Source: Acidobacteriaceae bacterium
GTDB taxonomy: Bacteria; Acidobacteriota; Terriglobia; Terriglobales; Acidobacteriaceae
Length of the DNA: 40,452 nucleotides
Assembly (NCBI GenBank): GCA_027307045.1
Contig: DAHUXR010000036.1
Span: forward strand, 1-40,452
Reading direction: 5' to 3'
This document shows, piece by piece, positions 6,705 through 14,767 of the stretch (positions are counted from its first letter, which is position 1; each line of letters begins with the position of its first letter). Under the pieces are notes generated by a model. That model saw only the letters and a program-made list of their open reading frames with translations, was not told the origin of the DNA and ran no database searches. A program made the translations under genes and the position numbers.

Positions 6705-8066
6705 TTACACGTGTTCTTCGGCTGAAGAAATCATCGGCAGCAGGAGCACCGGCGCTTTCATAAACTCAAACAGATTGATCGCTTCCACGGCCCGCTGCAC
6801 GGTGGTTTCCAGCGTTGGCTCCAGCGTAATCACAAATGAGAGCCGGTCTTTGGCCATGTTGGGCTCCTGGATCACAGAGTCAATATTGATTCCTTCACGC
6901 GCAATCGCTTCCGCGGTTCGCGCAAGGATTCCCGGCTGATCATTCACGGTAAGGCGCAGGAACCAGCTCACCGGATTCGGCCGCGGTAGCGGATGCAGTG
7001 GCGCGGCGCAATCGAACCCTGCCAACAAGCTGCTCTCGGTCTGGCCGCGGGCAATTTGGCGGGCAATCTGTAGGACATCGGAAAGCACGGCGGTGCCGGT
7101 AGCGCTGCCGCCCGCGCCGCGTCCGTACAGCATCTGCGTGCCTACGCTTTCACCGGCAATAAAAATCGCGTTGTTTGCGCCGGCGGCCTTCGCCAGCATT
7201 GAGTCGCGGGGTTCCAGCCAGGGTTGCACCGCAATGTGTACGCCTCCGTCCGCTCGCTCTGCTGATGCCACCAGGCGGATGGTCGAGTTCAAGCGGTGCG
7301 CGTAATGGAAATCAGTGGACGTGATGTTGCGAATCCCTGTAACTGGAATTTCCGACGCGAGCACAGAGTGGCCAAAGGCGATCCGCGCCAGGATGGCGAT
7401 TTTGTCGCGGGCGTCCAGTCCGTCGATATCCAGGCTGGAATCGGCTTCAGCATAGCCGGCGGCCTGCGCCTGCTCCAAAGCGTGCGCAAACTCAATGCCG
7501 TGTTCCTCCATCTGCGTAAGAATGTAATTGCACGTGCCATTCACAATTCCGTAAACGGACTGGATGCGGTCTGCGGCCAGCGCCTCAGAGATCGCGCGGA
7601 TCACGGGCACGCCGCCGGCGACCGTGGCTTCAATCCCTATTGGAAGATTTTTCTCCTGCGCCAGAGCAAACAGCTCGTCGCCATGCAATGCGATGAGAGC
7701 TTTATTCGCGGTCACTACGGCCTTGCCGTTTTCCAGGCTGGTGCCGACCACGTCACGCGCAACCGACGTTCCGCCAATCGCTTCAACCACGATGTCAACA
7801 TCGTCGGCGGTGGCCACCTGCCGCCAGTCGGAAACCACAGTGATTCCATTTACGCCCAGTTCCGTGGCGCGCGGCTTCTGGCGGCAGATTCGAGTCACAA
7901 CAATAGAAACGCCGCCGGTTTTCACGCTTATCTCTTCTGCATGGCTGGAAAGAATCTCAGCCGTGGCGCGACCTACGGTGCCATAGCCAATGATGCCGAC
8001 ACGGACCTGCTCCGCGTTGCGTCGGGATGCTTTCTGTTTTTCTATTGCGTCTTCAATGCCGCGCAT
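6705..8066 (-). CDS. hom: Homoserine dehydrogenase
   Basis: A 453-aa cytoplasmic enzyme that reduces aspartate semialdehyde to homoserine with NAD(P)H. The Rossmann motif GIIGYGTVGRA is near residue 25. The catalytic core shows EATVAGGVPVIRAISEAL, NGTCNYIL and DIDGLDARDKIAILARIAFG with the Asp/Lys pair. A C-terminal ACT domain (GILARTAEAIAREGINIDSV) is present, the usual site of threonine feedback control. It is the last gene of the thrB-ask-thrC-hom operon, and its start overlaps the thrC stop by 14 nt. GGAG lies 7 nt before the ATG. It is fused to nothing else, unlike the enterobacterial bifunctional ThrA. Confidence 0.96.
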   Translation of the reverse strand: MRGIEDAIEKQKASRRNAEQVRVGIIGYGTVGRATAEILSSHAEEISVKTGGVSIVVTRICRQKPRATELGVNGITVVSDWRQVATADDVDIVVEAIGGTSVARDVVGTSLENGKAVVTANKALIALHGDELFALAQEKNLPIGIEATVAGGVPVIRAISEALAADRIQSVYGIVNGTCNYILTQMEEHGIEFAHALEQAQAAGYAEADSSLDIDGLDARDKIAILARIAFGHSVLASEIPVTGIRNITSTDFHYAHRLNSTIRLVASAERADGGVHIAVQPWLEPRDSMLAKAAGANNAIFIAGESVGTQMLYGRGAGGSATGTAVLSDVLQIARQIARGQTESSLLAGFDCAAPLHPLPRPNPVSWFLRLTVNDQPGILARTAEAIAREGINIDSVIQEPNMAKDRLSFVITLEPTLETTVQRAVEAINLFEFMKAPVLLLPMISSAEEHV

Positions 8067-9360
8067 AAATTTGCTCCAGGGTCCGGATCACCGCGTCACC
8101 GTCCGCTTCCATGGGACCAAGCAGACTTTGTCCCGGCAGCTGCTTCATGTAATCAACGTCCTTTAACATGTGTCCGGTAAGCACCAGTACGACCTTATCT
8201 GCGGACTTCACAAATCCTGCGGCTACTAGTTTTTTAAGCCCCGCCAGAGTCGCTGCAGATGCCGGTTCGCAGCCGATTCCTTCCGCGCCCAGCTCCGCCT
8301 TGGCCTGCGCAATCTCTTTCTCGCTGACTTCCTCGCACGCGCCGCCGCTGCTTTTCAGCACGTTCACTGCTTTTCGCCAGGAAGCGGGATTGCCAATCCG
8401 GATGGCCGTCGCCCTGGTCTCAGGAGTTACGCGAATTAATTCTGTGCCGCCGTTTTCCCGCATGGTTCGCACCAGAGGATTGGCGCCTGCGGCCTGGATG
8501 ATGGAAATTTTTGGCAGCGACTGGATCAGGCCAAGATCGCGCAGCTCCATAAATCCCTTGCCCAATGCCGAACTGTTGCCCAGGTTTCCTCCAGGAACAA
8601 TCACATGCTCGGGGACTTGCCAGTCCAACTGCTCCATTAATTCAAACGCCACCGTTTTCTGCCCTTCCAGCCGGTAAGGGTTGAGCGAATTCAAAAGATA
8701 CGCGGAAAATTTGCGCACCACCTCGTGCAGAACTCTCAGACAGCCATCAAAGTCTGTGCGTAGCTGCAAAACATTTGCGCCATATTCCAGGGCCTGCGCC
8801 AGCTTTCCGGCGGCAACCTGTCCGGCCGGCAAAAGCACGATGCTCTTCATCTCCGCCCGTGCGGCGTACGCGGCCACAGAAGCGGACGTATTTCCTGTGG
8901 AAGCACAGCATACCCAGGAAAATCCTTCAGCCTTGGCCATGGTTATGGCCGCGGAAATTCCTGTGTCCTTAAATGATCCAGTGGGATTCATGCCCTGATG
9001 TTTCACCAGAAGGTTCGGCAGGTGCAGCTCGCGCGCCGCTTTCTTGAGCGGGACCAGAGGCGTGTTGCCTTCGCACATGGTAACAATGTGCTGGCGCTCG
9101 ACCCGGGGCAACAACTCGCGGAAGCGCCAAACGCCGCTGGCATTTTCCGGCAGCGAGGATCCTCGCCGCTCTCGCCAGATTTCTTTCAATCGCAGCGCGA
9201 ACTCCGGCGGCGCCGATGCCCATTCCGGATAAACCGCTTCCAGCAGCTCTGAGCATTGCGTGCAGCGAAACATTCGATCGGCGGTTTCCTGCACTTTGCC
9301 GCAGTAGACACACCGCAAAACGTGCGTTGCGGTTTGCGGCGGCATTGGCGCTGTACTCAT
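8053..9360 (-). CDS. thrC: Threonine synthase
   Basis: A 435-aa PLP enzyme converting O-phosphohomoserine to threonine. It has an N-terminal zinc-ribbon-like pair (CVYC at 17-20, CTQC at 33-36), the PLP-lysine motif NPTGSFKDTG, the CCASTGNTSASVAAYAAR phosphate-binding stretch and the Gly-rich VIVPGGNLGNSSALG. The start at 9360 is fixed by an ATGA overlap with the stop of the upstream aspartokinase gene, which implies translational coupling. It lies in the threonine operon under a Thr-codon attenuator, so this copy is the genuine threonine synthase. A paralogue at 16019-17290 sits in a different, cysteine-controlled setting. Confidence 0.96.
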   Translation of the reverse strand: MSTAPMPPQTATHVLRCVYCGKVQETADRMFRCTQCSELLEAVYPEWASAPPEFALRLKEIWRERRGSSLPENASGVWRFRELLPRVERQHIVTMCEGNTPLVPLKKAARELHLPNLLVKHQGMNPTGSFKDTGISAAITMAKAEGFSWVCCASTGNTSASVAAYAARAEMKSIVLLPAGQVAAGKLAQALEYGANVLQLRTDFDGCLRVLHEVVRKFSAYLLNSLNPYRLEGQKTVAFELMEQLDWQVPEHVIVPGGNLGNSSALGKGFMELRDLGLIQSLPKISIIQAAGANPLVRTMRENGGTELIRVTPETRATAIRIGNPASWRKAVNVLKSSGGACEEVSEKEIAQAKAELGAEGIGCEPASAATLAGLKKLVAAGFVKSADKVVLVLTGHMLKDVDYMKQLPGQSLLGPMEADGDAVIRTLEQIYARH

Positions 9361-10826
9361 TGCGCCCCCGCAATGGAAACGCTGGGCCGCAGGCACACAG
9401 GTATGTTCGCTCCCGCCGGCTGGCAAAATTCATCGTGCACCGCACGGACTACCTCCGCGCTGTGCGCCGACGAGACAGCAAAGCAGATGCTCAACTCGCT
9501 GGCTCCTTGTGCTACTGCAATTACGCTTTCATCGCACCGCGCCACCGCGGAAAAAACGCGGCCAAGGATTCCACAGGTGCCTTTCATCGACTCGCCCAGA
9601 ACTGCGACAACGGCAATTTTGTTGTTGACCTCCGGCGGAAGGAGCACACCTTGTGCGAGCTCAATGCGGAAAATTGATTGGATCAATTGCAGCACGCGCG
9701 CTGAGTCGGCTTTGCGCAGCACCAACCCCAATGCATGCTCAGGTGATGACTGGGTCGCAAACAGGACTTCGATCTGTTCCTGCCCCAGGCGGAGAAAGAG
9801 CCTTCCCCACAATTCCACGGGATGAACGTCGCGTCGCGTGAACAGCGAGATCAGCGTTGCGTCTTTTACTGAAGTCACGGACTTCACCGGTGAGTTGGCC
9901 GGTCTGGCGTCATGCGTGATCTTGGTTCCGGCAACTTCAGGGCGGAATGAATTCTTGATCCAGACAGGGAAGCCCGCCTCCGTGGCGGGATAGGCGGCTT
10001 TTGGATGGATCACCTTCGCGCCGTAATATGCCAGCTCGATCGCCTCTGCAAAGCTGATCTCCGGCAGCGTGGCTGCCTCCGGACAGATGCGTGGATCGGC
10101 GGTGAGCACGCCATCCACATCGGTCCAGATCCAGACTTCATCGGCGACGGCGGCTGCCCCAATGATGGTGGCGGAATAATCAGAGCCTCCACGGCCCAGC
10201 GTGGTGGATTTGCCTTGCGAATCGGCGCCGCTATATCCGGCCACCACCGGCACAATGCCGCGCTCGAGCAGAGGAAACAGAGATTGTTTGCACTGATTGC
10301 GGGTAGCTTCAATATCGGGCGTCGCGTTGCCAAAATTGCTGTCCGTTACTATCACGTTTTCCGCGCGGACAAACTCAGCTTGGGTTCCCATTTGCTGGAG
10401 ATAACCGGCCAGCGCCCAGGCGGAGATGCGTTCTCCCAGTGCAACGAGCGAATCCGACGTCTGTGCGGAGATGTCTGACCGTAATGCAGTCAGCGCATGG
10501 CACGCATTTTGCAGTTGCGCGATGACCCCTGCGATGTAGTTATTCGCAGCGGTCAGGCGTTGATTTCCAAATAAACTTAGTGCGAGTTCACGATGCACGC
10601 TCGCGAATTTTTGTAGATGCGCCTGGGTTGCAGAGGCGTCGCCGTGCCGGGCCGCTTCAATGGTTTTGAAAATCAGGTCAGTCACACCGGCCATCGCGGA
10701 AACCACCACCACGATCCGGTCATGCTTTGCGGCATTGCCAACGATGGTGGCGCACTGGCGGAACCTCTCGGCATTTCCTACAGAGGTGCCGCCAAACTTC
10801 ATTACGATTAAGCGCTTTCCGTGCAT
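9357..10826 (-). CDS. lysC: Aspartate kinase
   Basis: A 489-aa enzyme catalysing ATP-dependent phosphorylation of aspartate, the first step to threonine, methionine and lysine. The kinase start motif VMKFGGTSVGNAERF, the central GRGGSDYSATIIGAAA and WTDVDGVLTADPR are intact. Tandem ACT domains occupy the last 150 residues (DATLISLFTRRDV onward). The start at 10826 is chosen because its A overlaps the TGA stop of thrB, and GGAG lies about 10 nt upstream. It is monofunctional. Aspartate-semialdehyde dehydrogenase is missing from this operon and must lie elsewhere. The ACT domains suggest feedback control, probably by threonine given the operon. Confidence 0.95.
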   Translation of the reverse strand: MHGKRLIVMKFGGTSVGNAERFRQCATIVGNAAKHDRIVVVVSAMAGVTDLIFKTIEAARHGDASATQAHLQKFASVHRELALSLFGNQRLTAANNYIAGVIAQLQNACHALTALRSDISAQTSDSLVALGERISAWALAGYLQQMGTQAEFVRAENVIVTDSNFGNATPDIEATRNQCKQSLFPLLERGIVPVVAGYSGADSQGKSTTLGRGGSDYSATIIGAAAVADEVWIWTDVDGVLTADPRICPEAATLPEISFAEAIELAYYGAKVIHPKAAYPATEAGFPVWIKNSFRPEVAGTKITHDARPANSPVKSVTSVKDATLISLFTRRDVHPVELWGRLFLRLGQEQIEVLFATQSSPEHALGLVLRKADSARVLQLIQSIFRIELAQGVLLPPEVNNKIAVVAVLGESMKGTCGILGRVFSAVARCDESVIAVAQGASELSICFAVSSAHSAEVVRAVHDEFCQPAGANIPVCLRPSVSIAGAQ

Positions 10827-11812
10827 CACGATTTCTCCAACTTCTGTAACACTGCTCCAATTCTTTCCATCAACGGTATAGGTTCGCGCGTAACGCATGC
10901 GCCATTGTTATCGGCCAGGGTGAACGTTGCCTCTGTCTGTACGCCTTCACCGGCAAAGATTCTCTGTAGCTCCTCGGCCACTCGCATCTCGTCGCCTGTG
11001 GTAAAGCCAATCACTGACGATCCTGATCCGCTGATCGCTACCCCAAGCAAGCCGGGAAGACGCAGGTTCAGGCACCGCTCCATGCCCGGCACCAGTTGCT
11101 GCCGGTACGGCTGATGCAGCTTGTCCTGGAACAACTCCGGGAAGAGGTCAAAATTTCCTGAGAAGCAGGTCGCGGCCAGCAGAGAGGTCCGTTGCAGTGT
11201 GTGCAGCACGTCAGCGCGGTCATATTTTTTAGGCAGGACTTCTCGTGCCTGATGCGTTGGCACGGTAATGGATGGCGTAACGATCACCAGGCGGATGCTT
11301 TCCGGAAAGTTGGTTTTGGCCACCACCACGCGCTCCACATTGTTGGAAAGCGCCAGTACAAGACCGCCATGGTAAGCGGCGGCGGCATTATCAATGTGGC
11401 CTTCAATCTCCTCCGCCCAGCGCAAAATCAATTCCGGAGCACCTTGCTTTCCGCTATGTTGCACCCCAAGCAGCAGGCCCGCAATTACGGCAGCCGCACT
11501 GCTGCCCAGCCCCACGCTAATCGGGATATCACTCTGCACCAGCACGTGGCCGGCCGGCGGGGCCGCGTCGAGCCGCTGTGCCGCAAGTCGCAGCGCGTGC
11601 AGGACCAGGTTTGAACTTGCCATGGGAAAGCGCTCAGGGGTCTTTCCCTGATATTCCAGACTCAACTGTGCGCCGGCGGAAGGAATGAATAGCGCTCTCA
11701 GGTAGAGCCTCAGGGCCAGGCCGCCACAATCAAAGGCGCAGCCCAGGTTAGCGGAGGTGGCCGGAACCACCGCCCGCCAACCGTATCCCGAATTGTCCTG
11801 TGGTTGACTCAT
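10826..11812 (-). CDS. thrB: Homoserine kinase (GHMP family)
   Basis: A 328-aa ATP-dependent kinase making O-phosphohomoserine. The N terminus carries VVPATSANLGCAFDCGGLAL, and the GHMP phosphate-binding motif DIPISVGLGSSAAAVIAGLL follows near residue 80. The late GVAISGSGSSVIGFT motif is also present. It is the first structural gene of the threonine operon. The start at 11812 lacks a strong Shine-Dalgarno; a longer in-frame reading to 11848 runs into the terminator hairpin and is less likely. A threonine attenuator lies directly upstream (11840-11987). Confidence 0.94.
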   Translation of the reverse strand: MSQPQDNSGYGWRAVVPATSANLGCAFDCGGLALRLYLRALFIPSAGAQLSLEYQGKTPERFPMASSNLVLHALRLAAQRLDAAPPAGHVLVQSDIPISVGLGSSAAAVIAGLLLGVQHSGKQGAPELILRWAEEIEGHIDNAAAAYHGGLVLALSNNVERVVVAKTNFPESIRLVIVTPSITVPTHQAREVLPKKYDRADVLHTLQRTSLLAATCFSGNFDLFPELFQDKLHQPYRQQLVPGMERCLNLRLPGLLGVAISGSGSSVIGFTTGDEMRVAEELQRIFAGEGVQTEATFTLADNNGACVTREPIPLMERIGAVLQKLEKS

Positions 11813-11831
11813 ACTGGCATAAATAGTGCGT

Positions 11832-11867
11832 AAAAGGACAAAACCCACTCGCTTTCGGCGAGTGGGT
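11832..11867 (-). terminator. Attenuator terminator of the threonine operon
   Basis: On the minus strand ACCCACTCGC (11867-11858) pairs with GCGAGTGGGT (11852-11843) in a 10-bp stem with a 5-nt loop, followed by TTTTGTCCTTTT (11843-11832). It lies only 20 nt before the thrB start, so termination here would stop the whole operon. It is mutually exclusive with the antiterminator described in the attenuator entry. Confidence 0.88.
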
Positions 11868-11970
11868 CAGGAACCTATGATTGCTACTTCGTTACGCTGA
11901 CGGCTCGCCGGATTTTCGCGTAGGTGTGCGTGTGCTTGTTGTTGTCAAACACATGCTCGCGGCGAAAATG
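11856..11970 (-). promoter_or_regulatory. Threonine-responsive transcription attenuator (segments 1-3)
   Basis: Segment 1 (ATTTTCGCCG, 11969-11960) lies just before the Thr codons. Segment 2 (11910-11897; CGGCGAG then GTCAG) lies just after them. Segment 3 (11870-11856; CTGAC then CTCGCCG) contains the 5' arm of the terminator. Segments 1 and 2 can pair through ATTTTCGC with GCGAAAAT (11919-11912), or through TTCGCCG with CGGCGAG. Segments 2 and 3 pair over 12 bp in two helices with a 2x3 internal loop. A ribosome stalled on Thr codons would mask segment 1, free segment 2 and block termination. All pairings are read from sequence; regulation is inferred. Confidence 0.82.
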
Positions 11971-11987
11971 TTCTGGCGATCCCGCAT
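11892..11987 (-). CDS. thrL: Threonine-operon leader peptide
   Basis: A 31-aa ORF with ATG at 11987 and TAA at 11892. Residues 15-23 read TTTSTRTPT, that is six Thr codons within nine, four of them consecutive or nearly so. It lies between a sigma70 promoter and the attenuator terminator of the thrB-ask-thrC-hom operon. The N-terminal part (MRDRQNIFAASMCL) has no other feature. There is no room for a Shine-Dalgarno, since the -10 box ends 8 nt before the ATG, so a leaderless start is likely. Unlike the E. coli thr leader, the Thr run carries no Ile codons, implying control by threonine alone. Confidence 0.85.
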   Translation of the reverse strand: MRDRQNIFAASMCLTTTSTRTPTRKSGEPSA

Positions 11988-11995
11988 GAATTGGC

Positions 11996-12025
11996 ACTAT
12001 AGCCCGGATTTATGGCGAGAGTCAA
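11996..12025 (-). promoter_or_regulatory. Promoter of the threonine operon
   Basis: TTGACT (12025-12020) and TATAGT (12001-11996) on the minus strand are separated by 18 nt. The leader ATG begins 8 nt after the -10 box. Confidence 0.75.
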
Positions 12026-12163
12026 GAAATCTTAGTGGTGGTTAACACCTAAGAGTTTCAAAAAAGAAATGAATCAGTCCCATTCTGGCACTCATCTGAA
12101 GCTCGGAACGGTGTTTACGCCTGATGTTTCTAGGGTCGGCGGTTGAAACCCATAGGTTAAATC

Positions 12164-12191
12164 TTGACACCTGAATTTACTCACGTATACT
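12164..12191 (+). promoter_or_regulatory. Promoter of the sulfite reductase operon
   Basis: Consensus TTGACA (12164-12169) and TATACT (12186-12191) with a 16-nt spacer. The leader ATG begins 8 nt after the -10 box, as for the divergent threonine promoter about 140 bp away. Confidence 0.8.
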
Positions 12192-12199
12192 TTCTTTCC

Positions 12200-12280
12200 A
12201 TGACAGTTATTCGCCAGGACATGTGTACTTGTTGTCGCAAGGTGACCACCGTGTCTCTGGCCGGAGAAACTGCTACCTAA
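12200..12280 (+). CDS. Cysteine-codon leader peptide of the sulfite reductase operon
   Basis: A 26-aa ORF, ATG at 12200 and TAA at 12278-12280. Codons 9, 11 and 12 are TGT (MCTCC), clustered at 12224-12235. It lies between a strong promoter and an intrinsic terminator in front of a siroheme sulfite reductase operon. Short Cys-rich leader peptides that attenuate cysteine and sulfur genes are known in mycobacteria, and this one has the matching RNA folding scheme. It is predicted leaderless. The remaining residues show no conserved feature that I recognise. Confidence 0.82.
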   Translation: MTVIRQDMCTCCRKVTTVSLAGETAT

Positions 12281-12322
12281 TTCGCTTTTAAACTTAGGAA
12301 ACAGGGCTCATCGCCAGAGGCG
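12213..12322 (+). promoter_or_regulatory. Cysteine-responsive attenuator of the sulfite reductase operon
   Basis: Segment 1 (GCCAGGACA, 12213-12221) directly precedes the Cys codons and pairs with segment 2 (TGTCTCTGGC, 12252-12261) over 9 bp with one bulged base. Segment 2 can instead pair with segment 3 (GCCAGAGGCG, 12313-12322) over 10 bp with two G-U pairs, plus GAG with CTC just inside. Segment 3 is the core of the terminator hairpin, so antitermination and termination exclude one another. A ribosome paused at Cys codons covers segment 1 and should favour read-through. Structure seen in sequence; response to cysteine inferred. Confidence 0.78.
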
Positions 12323-12340
12323 ATGGGCCTTTTGCTCTTT
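12305..12340 (+). terminator. Attenuator terminator of the sulfite reductase operon
   Basis: GGCTCATCGCC (12305-12315) pairs with GGCGATGGGCC (12319-12329) over 11 bp with an AGA loop, followed by TTTTGCTCTTT. It ends 44 nt before the reductase start. Confidence 0.88.
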
Positions 12341-12383
12341 GGGAACATTTTTAAACTTTTTGCTAAGAAAGCCTGCGGAAACT

Positions 12384-14099
12384 ATGAGCACAGGAACCGG
12401 CATGGTCGTGAAAGAAACCAAGGCCCAGAGAGCGGAGCGCTTGAAACTGGAGAAGAATCCCTGGGAGTGCTTTGAAGAGATCCGGCAGTTTGCCAGCCAG
12501 GGCTTGTCGGCTGTGCCGGACGCCTGGATAAAGACCTATTTCCGCTGGTGGGGTATTTACACGCAGGGAGATGGCGCGGGCGTAGTCGGCGGAGTCGGAG
12601 GTGAAGGCCGTACTATGCCGTATTTCATGCTGCGCATTCGTTTGTCCAATGGTTTTGTGAATGCAAAGCAGTTGCGTGCCATTGCTGGTCTCACGGAAAA
12701 GTATGCGGGCGGCATTGCCGATATTACGGTGCGGCAGAACATACAGCTGCACTGGATCACCATCAAAGATCTTCCCGATGTGCTGCAAACCCTGTTTGAT
12801 TGCGGCCTGACCTCCATGGCGACTTGCGGCGACGTGACGCGCAATGTTACGGGCTGTCCGCTCGCCGGTTTGGACGCGCATGAAGTTTGCGACGCTTCAC
12901 CATTAGTCGATGAAGTGACGCAGTTGCTTGTCGACAATCCCGATTTTTATAACCTGCCGCGCAAATTTAAGATCAGCATTAGCGGCTGCCTGGATTGGTG
13001 CTCTTATCCTGAAATCAACGATCTGGCTTTTACTCCGGCAGTGCGCGAGGTTGCCGGGAAGCGGGAAGTTGGTTTTTCGATTCGCGTGGGCGGCGGCCTT
13101 TCCACCGAGCCCCACATGGCGGTGCGACTCAATGCTTTCGTGCAATGGGAGCAGGTTATCGCGGTAAGCAAGGCTGTGGCGGAGATATTTCGCGATGCCG
13201 ATGGCCTGCGGGAGAATCGCGAGCGGGCCCGGTTGAAATATCTCTTCCTGCAGCATGGCTGGACAGCCGAATCATTTTTACGGGAACTGGAACGCAAACT
13301 TGGATACAAGCTGGAGCCAGGAGTCTTGGAGCAGCAACCTGACGATGTATTCCGAGACCATGTTGGCGTCCACCGGCAGAGACAGCCGGGTCTTTTTTAT
13401 GTTGGCGCGGCAGTGCTGCGGGGACGCATCAATCCGCGGCAGCTGCGGGCGGCGGCCGATCTGGCTGAGCGTTATGGGACTGGCGAGCTTCGCACTACGA
13501 ACACGCAGAACCTGGTGATTGTGAACGTGCCGCGCGAAAGCACCGCGGCTGTAGCTCTTGGACTGGAAACCGCCGGACTTCATGTTACGGCTTCACCATT
13601 CTGGCGCGGCGCCGTGGCCTGCACCGGCAGCGAGTTCTGCAAGCTGGCGATCACGGAAACCAAAACCTTTACCCGCTGGCTGGTTGAAGAATTGGAAGAG
13701 CGCATCCCTGAGTTTGATCAGCAATTGAAGCTCAATGTGACCGGCTGCCCGAACAGCTGCGGCCAGCATCGCATTGCCGATATCGGGCTGGAAGGCAAGA
13801 AACTCAAGATCGCCGGCCGCATTCAGGATGCTTATTACTTTTGCCTGGGCGGCGCTGTGGGTGAGCACGCCGGTTTTGGACGACCGGTTGGTTATCGTTG
13901 CGCGGCGAGCGAAGTGCCGGATGCTATTGAGCGTCTGCTGCGCAGCTATCTCGATGAGCGCCATGGCGGAGAAAACTTACGGGAGTTTTTCGCGCGCCAT
14001 TCGGAAGCGGCACTGCGAACGTTTCTCGCTGGTCAAGACCTGGCGCCTGTATTGCGTGATCCCTCCCCCGGTAGAGTGCCGCATGGAGTGGAAGGATAG
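12384..14099 (+). CDS. Siroheme sulfite (or nitrite) reductase, ferredoxin-type
   Basis: A 571-aa two-half reductase. The siroheme-[4Fe-4S] ligands are CTGSEFC (Cys413, Cys419) and TGCPNSCG (Cys455, Cys459). The first half has the degenerate pseudo-repeat with NVTGCPLAG and SISGCLDWCS. The enzyme carries out a six-electron reduction, of sulfite to sulfide or nitrite to ammonia. Sequence alone does not separate the two, but the Cys-codon leader, the siroheme genes downstream and the nearby sulfur-carrier genes favour sulfite. The ATG at 12384 is preferred over an upstream TTG at 12339 that overlaps the terminator; an ATG at 12402 with AGGA upstream is a second candidate. precorrin-2 dehydrogenase starts 2 nt after the stop. 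Confidence 0.93.
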   Translation: MSTGTGMVVKETKAQRAERLKLEKNPWECFEEIRQFASQGLSAVPDAWIKTYFRWWGIYTQGDGAGVVGGVGGEGRTMPYFMLRIRLSNGFVNAKQLRAIAGLTEKYAGGIADITVRQNIQLHWITIKDLPDVLQTLFDCGLTSMATCGDVTRNVTGCPLAGLDAHEVCDASPLVDEVTQLLVDNPDFYNLPRKFKISISGCLDWCSYPEINDLAFTPAVREVAGKREVGFSIRVGGGLSTEPHMAVRLNAFVQWEQVIAVSKAVAEIFRDADGLRENRERARLKYLFLQHGWTAESFLRELERKLGYKLEPGVLEQQPDDVFRDHVGVHRQRQPGLFYVGAAVLRGRINPRQLRAAADLAERYGTGELRTTNTQNLVIVNVPRESTAAVALGLETAGLHVTASPFWRGAVACTGSEFCKLAITETKTFTRWLVEELEERIPEFDQQLKLNVTGCPNSCGQHRIADIGLEGKKLKIAGRIQDAYYFCLGGAVGEHAGFGRPVGYRCAASEVPDAIERLLRSYLDERHGGENLREFFARHSEAALRTFLAGQDLAPVLRDPSPGRVPHGVEG

Positions 14100-14101
14100 C
14101 C

Positions 14102-14767
14102 ATGTCTCTTTATCCGATTTTTCTCAAGCTTGAGGGACACAAGGTGCTGATTGTTGGCGGCGGCCCAATCGCGGAGCAAAAGATAGAAGCCGTGCTGCGC
14201 TCGGCCACGGACGTCACTGTGGTTTCGCCGCAGATTACGCCGCGCATTCGCCTTTGGGCGCACCAGGGCCATATCAAGTATCAAGCCGTTCAATTTCGAG
14301 CGGGCATGACGCAGGGATATTTTCTGGTGATTTCCTGCACGGATTCAGAAGAGACGAACCGAGCGGTTTATCAGGAAGCCCGAAAAAACGGTGCATTGGC
14401 AAATGCGGTGGATGATCCGGGATACTGTGATTTTTACGCGCCGGCGGTTGTCAGCCGTGGTGAGTTCCAGATCGCAATTTCCACAAACGGGAATAGTCCG
14501 GCGCTTAGCCAGTATGTGCGTAAAAAGCTTGAAAATGAATTTGGTCCAGAGTATGAATCATGGACTGCATGGCTGGGTCGGATGCGTGACATGATGCGCC
14601 AGGTCCTGCCTCGCACAGAGCGCCGTAAGGAATTATTAATGTTGCTGGCCCACTGCAAGCCGGTAAAATTACTAAATAAATCTATTCACGGAGGGAACCA
14701 TGGACCACTTGAGAAAGTCAGAGCTGGAAACCAAACTGAGGCACGCGTTGAAAGAGCATCAGCATGA
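14102..14767 (+). CDS. Precorrin-2 dehydrogenase / sirohydrochlorin ferrochelatase (CysG N-terminal type)
   Basis: A 221-aa protein matching the N-terminal part of CysG and Met8p/SirC: NAD-binding KVLIVGGGPIAEQKIEAVL, then the catalytic ANAVDDPGYCDFYAPAVV with its Asp, then STNGNSPALSQYVRKKLE. It oxidises precorrin-2 to sirohydrochlorin, the step before iron insertion in siroheme synthesis, and thus supplies cofactor to the reductase just upstream. The last roughly 25 residues (from GGNHGPLEK) overlap the Shine-Dalgarno and start of the next small gene and may be a dispensable tail. A separate methyltransferase gene follows, so the CysG functions are split here. Confidence 0.93.
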   Translation: MSLYPIFLKLEGHKVLIVGGGPIAEQKIEAVLRSATDVTVVSPQITPRIRLWAHQGHIKYQAVQFRAGMTQGYFLVISCTDSEETNRAVYQEARKNGALANAVDDPGYCDFYAPAVVSRGEFQIAISTNGNSPALSQYVRKKLENEFGPEYESWTAWLGRMRDMMRQVLPRTERRKELLMLLAHCKPVKLLNKSIHGGNHGPLEKVRAGNQTEARVERASA

